Assembly: GCA_021203145.1 (NCBI GenBank)
Contig: JAJQBS010000056.1
Location: 1-32,596, forward strand
Length of the DNA stretch: 32,596 nt
Reading direction: 5' to 3'
Origin: Lachnospiraceae bacterium
Lineage (GTDB): Bacteria; Bacillota; Clostridia; Lachnospirales; Lachnospiraceae
The translations under genes were made by a program, and so were the position numbers. Within the stretch, counting starts at the first letter, position 1. Every line of letters starts with the position of its first letter. Below, piece by piece: positions 6,124 to 14,166 of the stretch. The notes under the pieces were generated by a model. That model did no database searches. It saw only the letters and a program-made list of their open reading frames with translations, and was not told the DNA's origin.

Positions 6124-6875
6124 TCCCTGTAAGAAAGAGGGCCGCCAAACAGATCCAGGGCGCTTCCGACTGTCACATCCACAGCCTGTTTTCCAATTTC
6201 ACCCAGCAGCAGCAGGTCCTCATAGGAGCCCACGCCGCCTGCGTAGGTCACTGGAAGCTTTCCCCAGCTGCCCAACAGTCTCACCACCTCCTGCTCGATT
6301 CCAGACGATTTTCCCTCTACGTCCGCCGCGTGCACCAGGAACTCATCGCAGTACGCCGCCAGTTCGTCCAGGGTCTGCTCTGTCAGCTTCACCTCCGTAA
6401 AGCTCTGCCAGCGGTCTGTCACGATATAATAATCATCCCCCTTTTTCCGGCAGCTCAGGTCCAGGACCAGATGCTCCCTTCCGACCGCGCCAAGAAGGCG
6501 TTCCAGATTGTCATACCGAATTTCTCCGCCCTGGAACACGAACGAGGTCACGATGACATGAGAAGCGCCCGCGTCAAGAAAAGCAGCCGCGTTTTCCGGA
6601 TTGATGCCGCCGCCGACCTGCAGACCGTGAGGATAGGCCGCGAGCGCCAGCAGGGCCTGCCTCCGGGTCGCTTCATACCAGGGGGAAGACGTTGGATTGA
6701 GCATAATCACGTGTCCGCCGTACAGGGTGTCCCGCCGATACAGGCCGGCATAATAATCCGCGTCCTTCCCGGACACAAAATTTTCGCAGGCCTGGTCCTG
6801 TTCATCCCGCAGGCTGCCCCCGACGATCTGTTTTACTTTTCCATTATGTATGTCAATACAAGGCCTGAATCTCAT
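6102..6875 (-). CDS. hisA: ProFAR isomerase of the eukaryotic (HIS6) type
   Basis: 257 residues from ATG 6875, which has GGAGG 5 nt upstream; the longer frame to 6950 has no site. It converts 5'-ProFAR to PRFAR in histidine synthesis, as a (beta/alpha)8 barrel. The sequence follows the eukaryotic/fungal His6-type subfamily, not the usual bacterial HisA: RFRPCIDIHNGKVKQIVGGS, YYAGLYRRDTLYGGHVIML, GLQVGGGINPENA, GASHVIVTSFVF, LVLDLSCRKK, YIVTDRWQSFTE, FLVHAADVEGK, TYAGGVGS, VDVTVGSALDLFGG. The catalytic Asp pair is Asp8 and probably the Asp of HAADVEGK. No other his genes are adjacent. Its last codons and stop form the first unit of a 42-bp tandem array. Confidence 0.9.
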   Translation of the reverse strand: MRFRPCIDIHNGKVKQIVGGSLRDEQDQACENFVSGKDADYYAGLYRRDTLYGGHVIMLNPTSSPWYEATRRQALLALAAYPHGLQVGGGINPENAAAFLDAGASHVIVTSFVFQGGEIRYDNLERLLGAVGREHLVLDLSCRKKGDDYYIVTDRWQSFTEVKLTEQTLDELAAYCDEFLVHAADVEGKSSGIEQEVVRLLGSWGKLPVTYAGGVGSYEDLLLLGEIGKQAVDVTVGSALDLFGGPLSYREILKICS

Positions 6876-6964
6876 AATTCCTCCGTTTTGTGAACTGCCC
6901 TGACCCGGATAAACCGGAACCAAAATTTTGCCATTTTGCGCAAAAATCATTTTTAGATTGCTTC

Positions 6965-7017
6965 AAAAAATGTCGCCAATAGCCAGACCGATGGGCTGAC
7001 TATCCGACGACTTTTTT
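6965..7017 (-). terminator. Bidirectional-looking terminator after the lipoprotein gene
   Basis: 18-nt arms (6972-6989 and 6994-7011) pair with several G-U pairs around a 4-nt loop, with six T on each strand flanking the stem. It lies 6-60 nt beyond the lipoprotein stop and upstream of hisA. Confidence 0.8.
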
Positions 7018-7022
7018 ATTTT

Positions 7023-7553
7023 TTAATGTTCTGTCTCATTTCCGGTAAGGTCGTCCGCAGCATCTTCCACACCGTCAATGATCTCCTTCCCGGCGTCTCC
7101 TACACCGTCTACGACGTCATCGCCCGCGTCACCGAGATTGTCCGCGACAGAATCATCGGATTCCGTCGCTGATCTCCGATCCGTAGCATCGTTTACCAGG
7201 CTGTCGTCATCCGTCGTGGTGCCGTCATCTGTCGTGACGCCATCGTCCGTTGTAGTGCCGTCGTCGGTCGTGACGCCATCGTCCGTCGTAGTGCCGTCGT
7301 CGGTTGTGATACCATCGTCCGTCGTAAGGCCGTCGTCGGTGTCAGAATTGTCATCGCCACGATCCAGGTCGTCCGCATCCGTGCCGTCCAGGTCAAAATC
7401 ATCGGTGTCCCGCTCCGCGTCGGTGTCGTTCCCGCTCAGGTCCGTCGTCTCCTGACCGGCGTCATTTTCGGAGTTGTCCCTGCCGCAGCCGGCCAGCAAA
7501 GCCACACAGCACACACATGCCAGCCCTAATACGTAATTCCTCCAGTGCTTCAT
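7023..7553 (-). CDS. Asp/Thr-rich repeat lipoprotein
   Basis: 176 residues. An N-terminal signal (MKHWRNYVLGLACVCCVALL) ends in lipobox LAGC with Cys23 as the acylation site, so the mature protein should be anchored outside the membrane. The rest is strongly acidic and low-complexity: residues 72-117 are TTDDG(I/T/V) repeats of 6 residues with a 12-residue higher-order period. A final part with GDAGDDVVDGVGDAGKEIID looks like weak helical repeats. There is no catalytic domain; possible roles are metal or cation binding or a surface spacer, both inference. It is a monocistronic minus-strand gene with a terminator. Confidence 0.8.
   Translation of the reverse strand: MKHWRNYVLGLACVCCVALLAGCGRDNSENDAGQETTDLSGNDTDAERDTDDFDLDGTDADDLDRGDDNSDTDDGLTTDDGITTDDGTTTDDGVTTDDGTTTDDGVTTDDGTTTDDDSLVNDATDRRSATESDDSVADNLGDAGDDVVDGVGDAGKEIIDGVEDAADDLTGNETEH
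7203..7340 (-). repeat. 18/36-bp coding tandem array in the lipoprotein
   Basis: About 7.5 copies of an 18-bp unit coding TTDDGx, with alternating variants that give a 36-bp higher-order period. Unit number should vary between strains without changing phase. Confidence 0.85.
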
Positions 7554-7715
7554 CTGATCATTCTCCCTTCCATATTAGCAAACGCCACAAGTCCGTTTAC
7601 TACCATATAGAATGTACATCGGGAGAATTTTTATTCCTGTTTCAGAAAAATAGCATACATAAAAGTAATGTTTTCCGGAATATACTGAAACAACTACCGC
7701 CGTATGGAGTATCAA

Positions 7716-8225
7716 ATGAGTTCGAGCCCCAAAATCATGGTCTTTCGTCTGCGGGAAATTATTTACACGCTGATACTGGCTTTCCTCGTCATTTTTCTGG
7801 TTGTCTGCCTGATTCTGATGTTTGCGGGAAAAACAGGGAGCAGAACAGACACGGAGATCTCCGCGCAGACGCAGGGAGAAAGGGAAAGTACCGACGAAAG
7901 CGGCACGGAGGATACGGACTCTCTCGGAGCCGCCTATATTGCCGGAGTCTATACCTCTTCGATCACACTTGGGAGCGCCTCGGCCGACGTGCAGGTGACC
8001 GTAAGCTCCGACCGCATCAAAGCCATCGAGCTGGTGAATTTAAGTGAAACCGCCGCAGTTTCCTACCCGCTCGTATCCTCGTCCCTGGAGAATCTGGCAG
8101 AACAGATTCTTGAAAAACAAAAGCTGGAAGGAATTACCTGTGCGGCCACCAGCCGCTATACCTCCCAGCTTTTGCTGAACGCGATATCGAGTGCTCTTGC
8201 AAAAGCGGCCGGCACGGACAAATGA
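7716..8225 (+). CDS. Membrane-anchored FMN-binding-like domain protein
   Basis: 169 residues from ATG 7716, which has GGAG 6 nt upstream; the in-frame ATG at 7704 lacks one. Residues about 11-38 form one membrane helix (LREIIYTLILAFLVIFLVVC), followed by a Ser/Thr/Glu linker and a C-terminal domain (about 70-165) with the FMN_bind pattern: YIAGVYTSSITLGSASADVQ, VTVSSDRIKAIELVN, then ITCAATSRYTSQLLLNAISSAL. The family has a SGATxT signature that carries covalent FMN in RnfG/NqrC; here it is degenerate (CAATSRYTS), so flavinylation is doubtful. It is convergent with the DUF1576 gene. Function unknown. Confidence 0.7.
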   Translation: MSSSPKIMVFRLREIIYTLILAFLVIFLVVCLILMFAGKTGSRTDTEISAQTQGERESTDESGTEDTDSLGAAYIAGVYTSSITLGSASADVQVTVSSDRIKAIELVNLSETAAVSYPLVSSSLENLAEQILEKQKLEGITCAATSRYTSQLLLNAISSALAKAAGTDK

Positions 8226-8305
8226 GCCTTCCCCCAGAGGCAGCTCTCGCCAATTCGATTCAGAGAACCCTTCTCGTGGCCGACGCAGACGAATGAGAAT
8301 GAGCT

Positions 8306-9673
8306 TCACCGCGCCGCCAGCTTCTCTTCTTTTGTTTTTGAGAAGCATTCAAGTACCGGAATCAGAAGGAATGCGACGATCCCGCAGGTAAATCCGCCGT
8401 TATACAGGCAGAAGCCGCCGTGCAGCAGTGGGACGCTCATGACCAGCGTCGCGTGCAGCGCACCCGCAATAACGCCGCCCCAGAAGCCATATTTTCCGGA
8501 AACCGGCGCGAGCCCGCTCGCGAAGCACATGCCCACCAGGATTGCCTGCGTGGTCAGCGTCCAGTTCTGCGTGTCGGTCACGCCTCCTATGTACATAAAG
8601 AAAGGAAGAAACGATGCGACAGCATATCCGACCATGATCGGAAATACGGTGCGCGGCTGTGCTCCCTGCGCGCAGAACGCGTACATGCACATAATCGCGC
8701 CCATGGTCGCGCCGGTAAATTTTGCCCCGGTAAACACAAGCTGCCCGTCCGTCATCGTCATCCCCTGCACCACGTTATAATACAACAGGATGAAGAGACC
8801 GTAAAAGGCCATGTTTACCAGAGTCGCCGACATGCCGAACGCCGATGTGTAATCCGTCTTGTAGCCATCGCTCGCCCAGAGCTTTTTGTAAGAGCTCAGG
8901 CAGTCCTTATCCAGCAGCCGCGCCGCAATAAAGCAAAGCACAAAAACAGTGATAAAAAATACATTCACGAACAATCTGCAGCCGTCGCCCAGTTCTGTGT
9001 TCGTCGGAACCTCCACACCTGGAGAGCGGTACATCACGCAATAGACGAGGAAAGCCAGAAAACCGGCCGCCGGCCCGGCGCTGTACAGGTCATAGCCCTT
9101 GTGAAAATTCGGAGCGTGCGCGCACAAAGACGGCATCGTGCATCCGACTACAAGACCGAGCAATATTGCCAGAAGAACCCCGATCACGGTAAATCCTCTG
9201 GTCTCCAGGCCCGGATAGCGTACCATCAGCTCCATCGCGAACGGTGCCAGGGCTGTAGAAAACATCGCCATGTTGGCCACGCTCCCAAACGATACCTTTT
9301 TGATCCTGGAATACACCCACACGCCGAAGAAAAACGGCCAGATGCTGACAAAGGTCATTCCAAACGTGGCAAATCCCACATTCAGCCAGAAAGCGGCTAC
9401 CGTCAGCCCGGTACACTTTGCCTTCGTAAAATAAAGAAGGCCGCAGCAGGCAAGGCCTACCATCCCCGTATTTAGGAATGCGCCGCCGAGTCCGCCCAGC
9501 ACAAAGTAGTCCATCGTGAACTGGGACGGGCTGGAATTGATCGTGAGAAAGCCCGGGATCAGATTCCCGATATCACCGGCAAAAAGAGAGCCAATGAGGA
9601 ACGCAACAGAAAAGCACAGCAGAATTTTCAAAATCAGTCCGCTGCTTTCTTGCTCTTTCAAATTCATTTTCAA
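8306..9673 (-). CDS. DUF1576 family polytopic membrane protein
   Basis: 455 residues, about 10-12 hydrophobic segments throughout. Recognisable family blocks are DYFVLGGLGGAFLNTGMVGL, FATFGMTFVSIWPFFFGVW and, near the end, GKYGFWGGVIAGALHATLVM followed by LLHGGFCLYNGGFTCG. DUF1576 proteins are uncharacterised membrane proteins common in Clostridia, resembling transporters or permeases; no substrate is known. The AAGGTGAG site upstream of ATG 9673 supports the start, though an in-frame ATG two codons later is equally close to family starts. No operon partner. Confidence 0.8.
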   Translation of the reverse strand: MKMNLKEQESSGLILKILLCFSVAFLIGSLFAGDIGNLIPGFLTINSSPSQFTMDYFVLGGLGGAFLNTGMVGLACCGLLYFTKAKCTGLTVAAFWLNVGFATFGMTFVSIWPFFFGVWVYSRIKKVSFGSVANMAMFSTALAPFAMELMVRYPGLETRGFTVIGVLLAILLGLVVGCTMPSLCAHAPNFHKGYDLYSAGPAAGFLAFLVYCVMYRSPGVEVPTNTELGDGCRLFVNVFFITVFVLCFIAARLLDKDCLSSYKKLWASDGYKTDYTSAFGMSATLVNMAFYGLFILLYYNVVQGMTMTDGQLVFTGAKFTGATMGAIMCMYAFCAQGAQPRTVFPIMVGYAVASFLPFFMYIGGVTDTQNWTLTTQAILVGMCFASGLAPVSGKYGFWGGVIAGALHATLVMSVPLLHGGFCLYNGGFTCGIVAFLLIPVLECFSKTKEEKLAAR

Positions 9674-9874
9674 TCACTCACCTTATCATAAAAAACGATA
9701 TCCGTCGATTTATAGCAAACGATGTAAGTCGTTTAAGCTTCCCTGTGCAGATACAGCGGTAAGCGGCAGGGTGACCGCCGTCCGCTGTCCTTTACGATAT
9801 GAGCCGCACTATCGCACGTTCGGCACAGCGCGGCCCATTTTTCATTCCTGTGTTTCCTATATTACTGCCGGGGT

Positions 9875-9898
9875 CAAAAAGTCTGCATCAGAACAGAC
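9875..9898 (-). terminator. Short terminator overlapping the fhs stop codon
   Basis: On the minus strand GTCTG-TTCTGATG-CAGAC-TTTTTG; the fhs TGA lies inside the loop. The 5-bp stem is short, so efficiency is uncertain. Confidence 0.45.
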
Positions 9899-11573
9899 CG
9901 GAAATCTTTCCTGTCTCGTCAACATCGATGCGCTCCGCAGCCGGAACCTTCGGAAGGCCGGGCATGGTCATAATCTCGCCGGTCAGGGCTACGATAAAGC
10001 CTGCGCCTGCGGAGATCTTCAGATTCCGCACTGTGACCTCGAAATCCTTCGGCGCGCCGAGCTTGGTCGGGTCGTCGGTCAGGGAATACTGGGTCTTTGC
10101 CACGCAGATCGGGCAGTGGCCATAGCCCATATCCTCCAGCTGCTTCGCCTGCTTCTGCGCTTCTGCAGTCAGCACTGCGCACTTGCCGCCGTAGATTCTC
10201 TGGACGATCGTATTCAGCTTGTCCTCAATGCTGCCTTCCAGATCATAGCTGAAGGAGAAGTCGTTCGGCTCTTCTACAAGACGGATCACTTCCTCGGCAA
10301 GCTTGATGCCGCCTTCGCCGCCCTTTGCCCATACCTCGGACAGAGCCACGTTTACGCCCAGCTCACGGCACTTGTTCTCCACGAGATCCAGCTCCGCCTT
10401 CGTGTCGGTCGGGAATGCGTTGAGAGCAACCACACACGGAAGCTTGTAAACGTCCTTGATGTTGCTCACATGCTTCAGCAGGTTCGGAAGCCCCTTCTCC
10501 AGAGCTTCGAGGTTCTCCTGGCCCAGATCCGCCTTCGCGACGCCGCCGTTGCATTTCAGGGCGCGGACAGTCGCAACGATCACAACCGCGTTCGGATGCA
10601 GGCCTGCCATCCGGCATTTGATATCGAGGAACTTCTCAGCGCCAAGATCCGCGCCGAAGCCGGCTTCCGTGATCGTGTAATCCGCAAGCTTCAGAGCAAT
10701 CTTTGTAGCGGTCACGGAGTTGCAGCCGTGGGCAATGTTTGCGAACGGGCCGCCGTGAACGATCGCCGGTACATGCTCCAGCGTCTGTACAAGGTTCGGC
10801 TTCAGGGCATCCTTCAGAAGGGCTGCCATAGCACCCTGCGCATGAAGGTCACCGGCCGTCACCGGCTTCTGCTCTGAAGGCTTGCCATAGGTATAACCAA
10901 CGATAATTCTGGAGAGACGCTCCTTCAGGTCTGTGATGTCACTTGCCAGGCAGAGCACTGCCATGATCTCGGACGCTACCGTAATGTCATAGCCGTCTTC
11001 CCTCGGCACGCCGTTTGTCCTGCCGCCCAGTCCGTCTACCACAAAGCGAAGCTGGCGGTCGTTCATATCCACGCAGCGTCTCCAGGTGATCTTGCGCGGG
11101 TCAATGTTCAGCGCGTTGCCCTGATAAATATGGTTATCCAACATCGCAGCAAGCAGGTTGTTCGCCGCGCCGATCGCGTGGAAGTCGCCCGTGAAATGAA
11201 GGTTGATATCCTCCATCGGAACGACCTGCGCGTAGCCGCCGCCCGCAGCGCCGCCCTTTACGCCGAACACCGGTCCCAGTGACGGCTCACGGAGCGCAAC
11301 CATTACGTTCTTGCCAAGCTTCTGCATGCCGTCTGCCAGTCCGACTGTCGTCGTCGTCTTGCCCTCGCCGGCCGGGGTCGGGTTAATCGCGGTCACCAGA
11401 ACAAGCTTGCCGTCCTGCTTGTCTGTCTCACGGAGCAGGTTGTAGTCAATCTTTGCCTTATACTTGCCGTACTGCTCCAGATACTTCTCGTCAATACCAG
11501 CCTTTGCAGCGATCTCCGTAATCGGGGACATCGTTGTTTCCTGTGCGATCTCAATGTCAGATTTGAATCCCAT
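9888..11573 (-). CDS. fhs: Formate-tetrahydrofolate ligase (10-formyl-THF synthetase)
   Basis: 561 residues, the family's normal length. It makes 10-formyl-THF from formate, THF and ATP in the cytoplasm, feeding purine and fMet synthesis or, in acetogens, the methyl branch of the Wood-Ljungdahl pathway. The N-terminal [18 protein letters not shown], the P-loop [19 protein letters not shown], the substrate loop [33 protein letters not shown] and the C-terminal [18 protein letters not shown] are all intact. ATG 11573 has GGAGAGGAG upstream. No other folate genes are adjacent. Expression is likely controlled by the THF riboswitch at 11972-12065. Confidence 0.97.
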   Translation of the reverse strand: MGFKSDIEIAQETTMSPITEIAAKAGIDEKYLEQYGKYKAKIDYNLLRETDKQDGKLVLVTAINPTPAGEGKTTTTVGLADGMQKLGKNVMVALREPSLGPVFGVKGGAAGGGYAQVVPMEDINLHFTGDFHAIGAANNLLAAMLDNHIYQGNALNIDPRKITWRRCVDMNDRQLRFVVDGLGGRTNGVPREDGYDITVASEIMAVLCLASDITDLKERLSRIIVGYTYGKPSEQKPVTAGDLHAQGAMAALLKDALKPNLVQTLEHVPAIVHGGPFANIAHGCNSVTATKIALKLADYTITEAGFGADLGAEKFLDIKCRMAGLHPNAVVIVATVRALKCNGGVAKADLGQENLEALEKGLPNLLKHVSNIKDVYKLPCVVALNAFPTDTKAELDLVENKCRELGVNVALSEVWAKGGEGGIKLAEEVIRLVEEPNDFSFSYDLEGSIEDKLNTIVQRIYGGKCAVLTAEAQKQAKQLEDMGYGHCPICVAKTQYSLTDDPTKLGAPKDFEVTVRNLKISAGAGFIVALTGEIMTMPGLPKVPAAERIDVDETGKISGLF

Positions 11574-11903
11574 GGTAAAAAATCTCCTCTCCTTATTGCT
11601 GTCATGCAGGCATTTTACGACTGCCGTGCAGACATAGTGGGTATGAAACCGTCCCGACGTCTTTCCACCCGAAAATAACAGTGTCCTTTGTCTCCAAATG
11701 GCAGCGTCCCTTCGTTTCTCCCGATAAGAAGCCGGTCCGGTATTGTCAGAGGGGCGGCAGCTTTATCCAATTGATTGCGGTCTGGGTTCCGTGGCAGAAT
11801 TCTAAATCGTCCCTGTACTCATCCTGCTCTCAGATGGCCGCGCCACATGTATGTACAAACACGCATGAGCGAAGTCATCCTTGTATCCGGGTCGAACAGG
11901 CAC
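11574..11903 (-). other. Unexplained 330-nt distal leader of fhs
   Basis: Between the riboswitch terminator and the fhs start there is no credible minus-strand open frame; a 103-codon plus-strand frame (11681-11992) lacks a start context and runs into the riboswitch. I see only local hairpins (for example CTGCACGGCAG near 11620-11630) and a normal Shine-Dalgarno (GGAGAGGAG) at the end. Why the leader is so long is open. Confidence 0.5.
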
Positions 11904-11973
11904 AAAAAAAACTGCACAGAAAACAAATGCCGCCATATCATGGAGCTATGACCGATCATCCGTCTGACGCAGT
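11904..11973 (-). terminator. Candidate riboswitch-controlled terminator
   Basis: ACTGCG-T-CAG (complement of 11964-11973) can pair with CTG-TGCAGT (11911-11919 complement) to close a loop of about 45 nt holding smaller hairpins, followed by a run of eight T. Its 5' arm starts in the last bases of riboswitch P1, so the two could be linked. The bulge and long loop make this a tentative model. Confidence 0.45.
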
Positions 11974-12065
11974 AGCGGAAGCGATACTGTAACGCGGAAC
12001 TCCTCCTTCGTTCACAACAAAGACCTTCCCATCATGTGACACTTAACGTACAGTATCTACTCTAC
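11972..12065 (-). promoter_or_regulatory. Tetrahydrofolate (THF) riboswitch
   Basis: About 94 nt on the minus strand, matching the THF aptamer of Firmicutes. Outer P1 is GTAG/CTAC with the following AGTAGAT and CGCTTCCG; P2 is ATACTGTACG with CGTTACAGTAT; conserved GTTAAGTGT, GATGGGA, ACGAAG and GCGTTAC segments occupy the expected positions, with P3 formed by TCACA/TGTGA. It starts about 55 nt after the promoter and precedes fhs, a folate gene of the kind this class controls. The order of conserved blocks leaves little doubt. Confidence 0.93.
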
Positions 12066-12125
12066 AGATAAAATGAAATTGTGGTCAGTGATCCTGCATA
12101 TTCTCAACCTCCCTGACCGAGAGGT

Positions 12126-12154
12126 ATTATAGCAAATCCGTTTTCATTTGTCAA
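12126..12154 (-). promoter_or_regulatory. Promoter of the riboswitch-fhs transcript
   Basis: Minus-strand TTGACA (12149-12154), 17-bp spacer, TATAAT (12126-12131): full consensus. The resulting leader to the fhs ATG is about 546 nt. Confidence 0.92.
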
Positions 12155-12228
12155 GAATTTATCAAATATTTTCCGTTGAAAATCCCTGCCGAAAATTACG
12201 TCAATAAGCTTTTCATCCTTGTGCAAAT

Positions 12229-12401
12229 CACCTATAAACCCAAGCGGATGGGATTACAGAATCCACATCTCCTGTAAACCTAAGCGGATGGGATTACAGA
12301 ATCCACATCACCCGTGAACCCAAGCGGATGGGATTACGGAATCCACATCTCCTGTAAACCTGAGCAGACAGGACTACGGAAAAAACCGCATCACCAGAAC
12401 C
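12229..12401. repeat. 40-bp tandem array containing the DUF218 gene stop codon
   Basis: The landmark AACC recurs at 12237, 12277, 12317, 12357 and, less exactly, 12398. The three outer units share AAGCGGATGGGATTAC or near variants. The gene's TAG (complement of 12374-12376) corresponds, 40 bp apart each, to TAA triplets at 12334, 12294 and 12254. The fourth unit has diverged and overlaps the last coding codons. Confidence 0.9.
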
Positions 12402-13411
12402 GCGCAGATTTCTCTCAGGATATTGTGCGGCTGCATTCCCGCATCGGAGCTGGCCGGAATCCCCGATACATCTGTATAGCCGAGCTGCCCTGCCAGCAGA
12501 AGCGCGCGGTAAATATGGAAGTCATTCGAGAGAACGCCAACCGAAGCGGTCACACCGACATCGTTCTCTGAAGTGGTCACATCCGGATTCTCTCCCGTGG
12601 TACTGGTACGTCCAACGGCGCCGTCTCCCGCGGCGGACTCGGTCGGGGCATGCGCGTCGTCGTCTTCTGCAGCAGACCCGGTCGAGGCATGCGCGTCGCC
12701 GTCTCCTCCAAGGGGCTCTGCCGAGGAATGCGCGTCACCGGCTCCCGCAGCGTCCTCGGTCGAGGAATACGCGTCGCCGGCTCCCGCAGCGGACTCGGTC
12801 GAGGAATACGCGTCGCCGCGGTCTGCGTCCGCGCTCAGGGCGCGTATCACCGCCGAAGAAAAGCGCAGGTTTTCCGCAGTGCTGGTGGAGTCTGCCTCCT
12901 GAATCAGCCGGTCCTCCGACACCCCCGCCCCAACCAGATAGCGGTACATACATTCCGCCTCCGAGATGTCCTCATCCGATCCCTGGCCGCCGGAGAGAAT
13001 AAAAATGGTATCCGGATTTTCCCGGGCATATTCCACCGCGCGGTCGAGGCGCCTCCGGAGCGCGCGCGACGGACTCGTCCCCCGCACCTGCGCCCCCAGC
13101 ACGATCACATACTCCAGATTCTGCCGCGGCACCTGCCGCATTGCGCCAAGAACCTGGCTGCCGACCACACATACAAGCACAAGCGCGATTGCGAGCAGCA
13201 CAAAAGCCCCGCCTGTCACAAAACGCAGCCAGGTATCCTTATGCAAATCCTGGTAGCGCAAAGCGAAGCGCAGCAGGATCAGAACCGTACCTCCCGCGAT
13301 CCAGATCCACGCGAAGCTGGTCAAGAATCCGGCATAAAGAACAATTCCCAGGTAATAAAACAGACAAAGGATGCCCACGCAGAAGCATCCCGTCTCCAGT
13401 ACATGTCTCAT
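12374..13411 (-). CDS. YdcF/SanA-like DUF218 membrane protein with repeat insertion
   Basis: 345 residues. Two or three membrane helices (about 10-50 and 66-86) precede a DUF218 domain: YVIVLGAQVRGTSPSRALRR (101-120), FILSGGQGSDEDISEAECM, then ADSTSTAENLRFSS and NDFHIYRALLLAGQLGY. DUF218 proteins such as SanA, YdcF and ElyC act in envelope integrity and glycan lipid carrier metabolism, but the reaction is not settled. Between the two halves of the domain is an insert (about 195-285) dominated by five 13-residue repeats (199-263), beginning GDAYSST or a variant, so the loop is expanded rather than the fold broken. The stop belongs to a 40-bp 3' tandem array. Confidence 0.8.
   Translation of the reverse strand: MRHVLETGCFCVGILCLFYYLGIVLYAGFLTSFAWIWIAGGTVLILLRFALRYQDLHKDTWLRFVTGGAFVLLAIALVLVCVVGSQVLGAMRQVPRQNLEYVIVLGAQVRGTSPSRALRRRLDRAVEYARENPDTIFILSGGQGSDEDISEAECMYRYLVGAGVSEDRLIQEADSTSTAENLRFSSAVIRALSADADRGDAYSSTESAAGAGDAYSSTEDAAGAGDAHSSAEPLGGDGDAHASTGSAAEDDDAHAPTESAAGDGAVGRTSTTGENPDVTTSENDVGVTASVGVLSNDFHIYRALLLAGQLGYTDVSGIPASSDAGMQPHNILREICAVLVMRFFP
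12623..12817 (-). repeat. 39-bp coding tandem array inside the DUF218 protein
   Basis: Five units of 13 codons (GDAYSSTESAAGA, GDAYSSTEDAAGA, GDAHSSAEPLGGD, GDAHASTGSAAED, DDAHAPTESAAGD) in phase, residues 199-263. The period is a multiple of three. Confidence 0.9.
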
Positions 13412-13429
13412 AAAATCCTCACTTGCGCC

Positions 13430-13580
13430 TGCACAATCGGATAGGGAACGCCCTTCTCCCCTATCCGCTGTGCCGGCGCTGGATGTCCAGTGGACATCCG
13501 TTTAGCGCCGACCGGAGCGAAGCGTAGACCCGCGTCCAGCGTAAGCCGGAATAAATTCCTTACGCGGCTCGTGTACATTA
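13430..13580. repeat. Dispersed palindromic intergenic repeat, copy B (composite)
   Basis: Begins with hairpin CGGATAGGG/CCCTATCCG, shared with copy C, then an extra palindrome GGATGTCCAGTGGACATCC nested in GGCGCT/AGCGCC. It ends with GCGTCCAGCGTAAGCCGG and ATTCCTTACGCGGCTCGTGT, the same block as copy A. It lies between the SEC-C gene stop and the DUF218 gene start. Confidence 0.7.
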
Positions 13581-13594
13581 CAGGCCGGCGGTTT

Positions 13595-14107
13595 CTACCG
13601 TCCGCAGCAATACTTATATTTCTTCCCGCTGCCGCAGGGGCACGGATCATTGCGGCCGACCTTTTTGCCCTTCACGATTGTGTTCATCCTTTTCGCCTCG
13701 CGGTACAGGGCGTTTCTTTTCTCCTCATCAAATATGGTCTCCCACTCGGGCAGTCCATACAGCCAGTCCGCCTTAGCGTCTACCATATTTTTATAGAGCT
13801 TCTCCGTATCAAAGTCAAGGCTCACTACCGTATCCTCATCCATCTCCTCGATCGGATTCGGCATCTTTAAGCTGTCATTGATACCATCCAGGAAACCGGT
13901 CATCTCCATCACCGAGAGTTCAAATCTTTCAGCGAGCTCCTTCACGGTACCTGTCACCACCGCTTCCGGATCCGCGAGAAGCTTTTGATAGACCTTCTTT
14001 TCCAGTACAAAGTATTCCGACCAGAATTTCGTAAGCGTCTTTTTGTCCGTTTCCTTTGAATATGCAGTTTCTCTCCAGGTTTCCAATAATCCCATATCCT
14101 TACCCAT
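13595..14107 (-). CDS. SEC-C motif protein
   Basis: 170 residues. An alpha-helical body of unknown function ([18 protein letters not shown] to [10 protein letters not shown]) ends in the zinc-binding SEC-C motif [20 protein letters not shown], the same tail found on SecA, which chelates Zn through the CxC and CC residues and often mediates ribosome or SecB-like contacts. The start is ambiguous: ATG 14107 and the in-frame ATG four codons later both have AAGG close upstream. It lies 59 nt downstream of the L,D-transpeptidase gene and may be co-transcribed. Confidence 0.8.
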   Translation of the reverse strand: MGKDMGLLETWRETAYSKETDKKTLTKFWSEYFVLEKKVYQKLLADPEAVVTGTVKELAERFELSVMEMTGFLDGINDSLKMPNPIEEMDEDTVVSLDFDTEKLYKNMVDAKADWLYGLPEWETIFDEEKRNALYREAKRMNTIVKGKKVGRNDPCPCGSGKKYKYCCGR

Positions 14108-14166
14108 CCTTCTTGTGATAATGATAGTAAATCAACATGCAGCGGCCTTTGCAGTGCCACTCCATT

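Noticed and set aside
5829..6132. Plus-strand frames of 79 and 85 codons
   Set aside because: Generated by the 42-bp array; no ribosome binding site, and they run against hisA.
9516..10877. 453-codon plus-strand frame opposite fhs
   Set aside because: Shadow of a conserved fhs gene; no domain and no start signals.
12229..12376. CRISPR array
   Set aside because: The 40-bp units are contiguous, with no unique spacers between repeats; they include a gene stop. Same for the 42- and 21-bp arrays.
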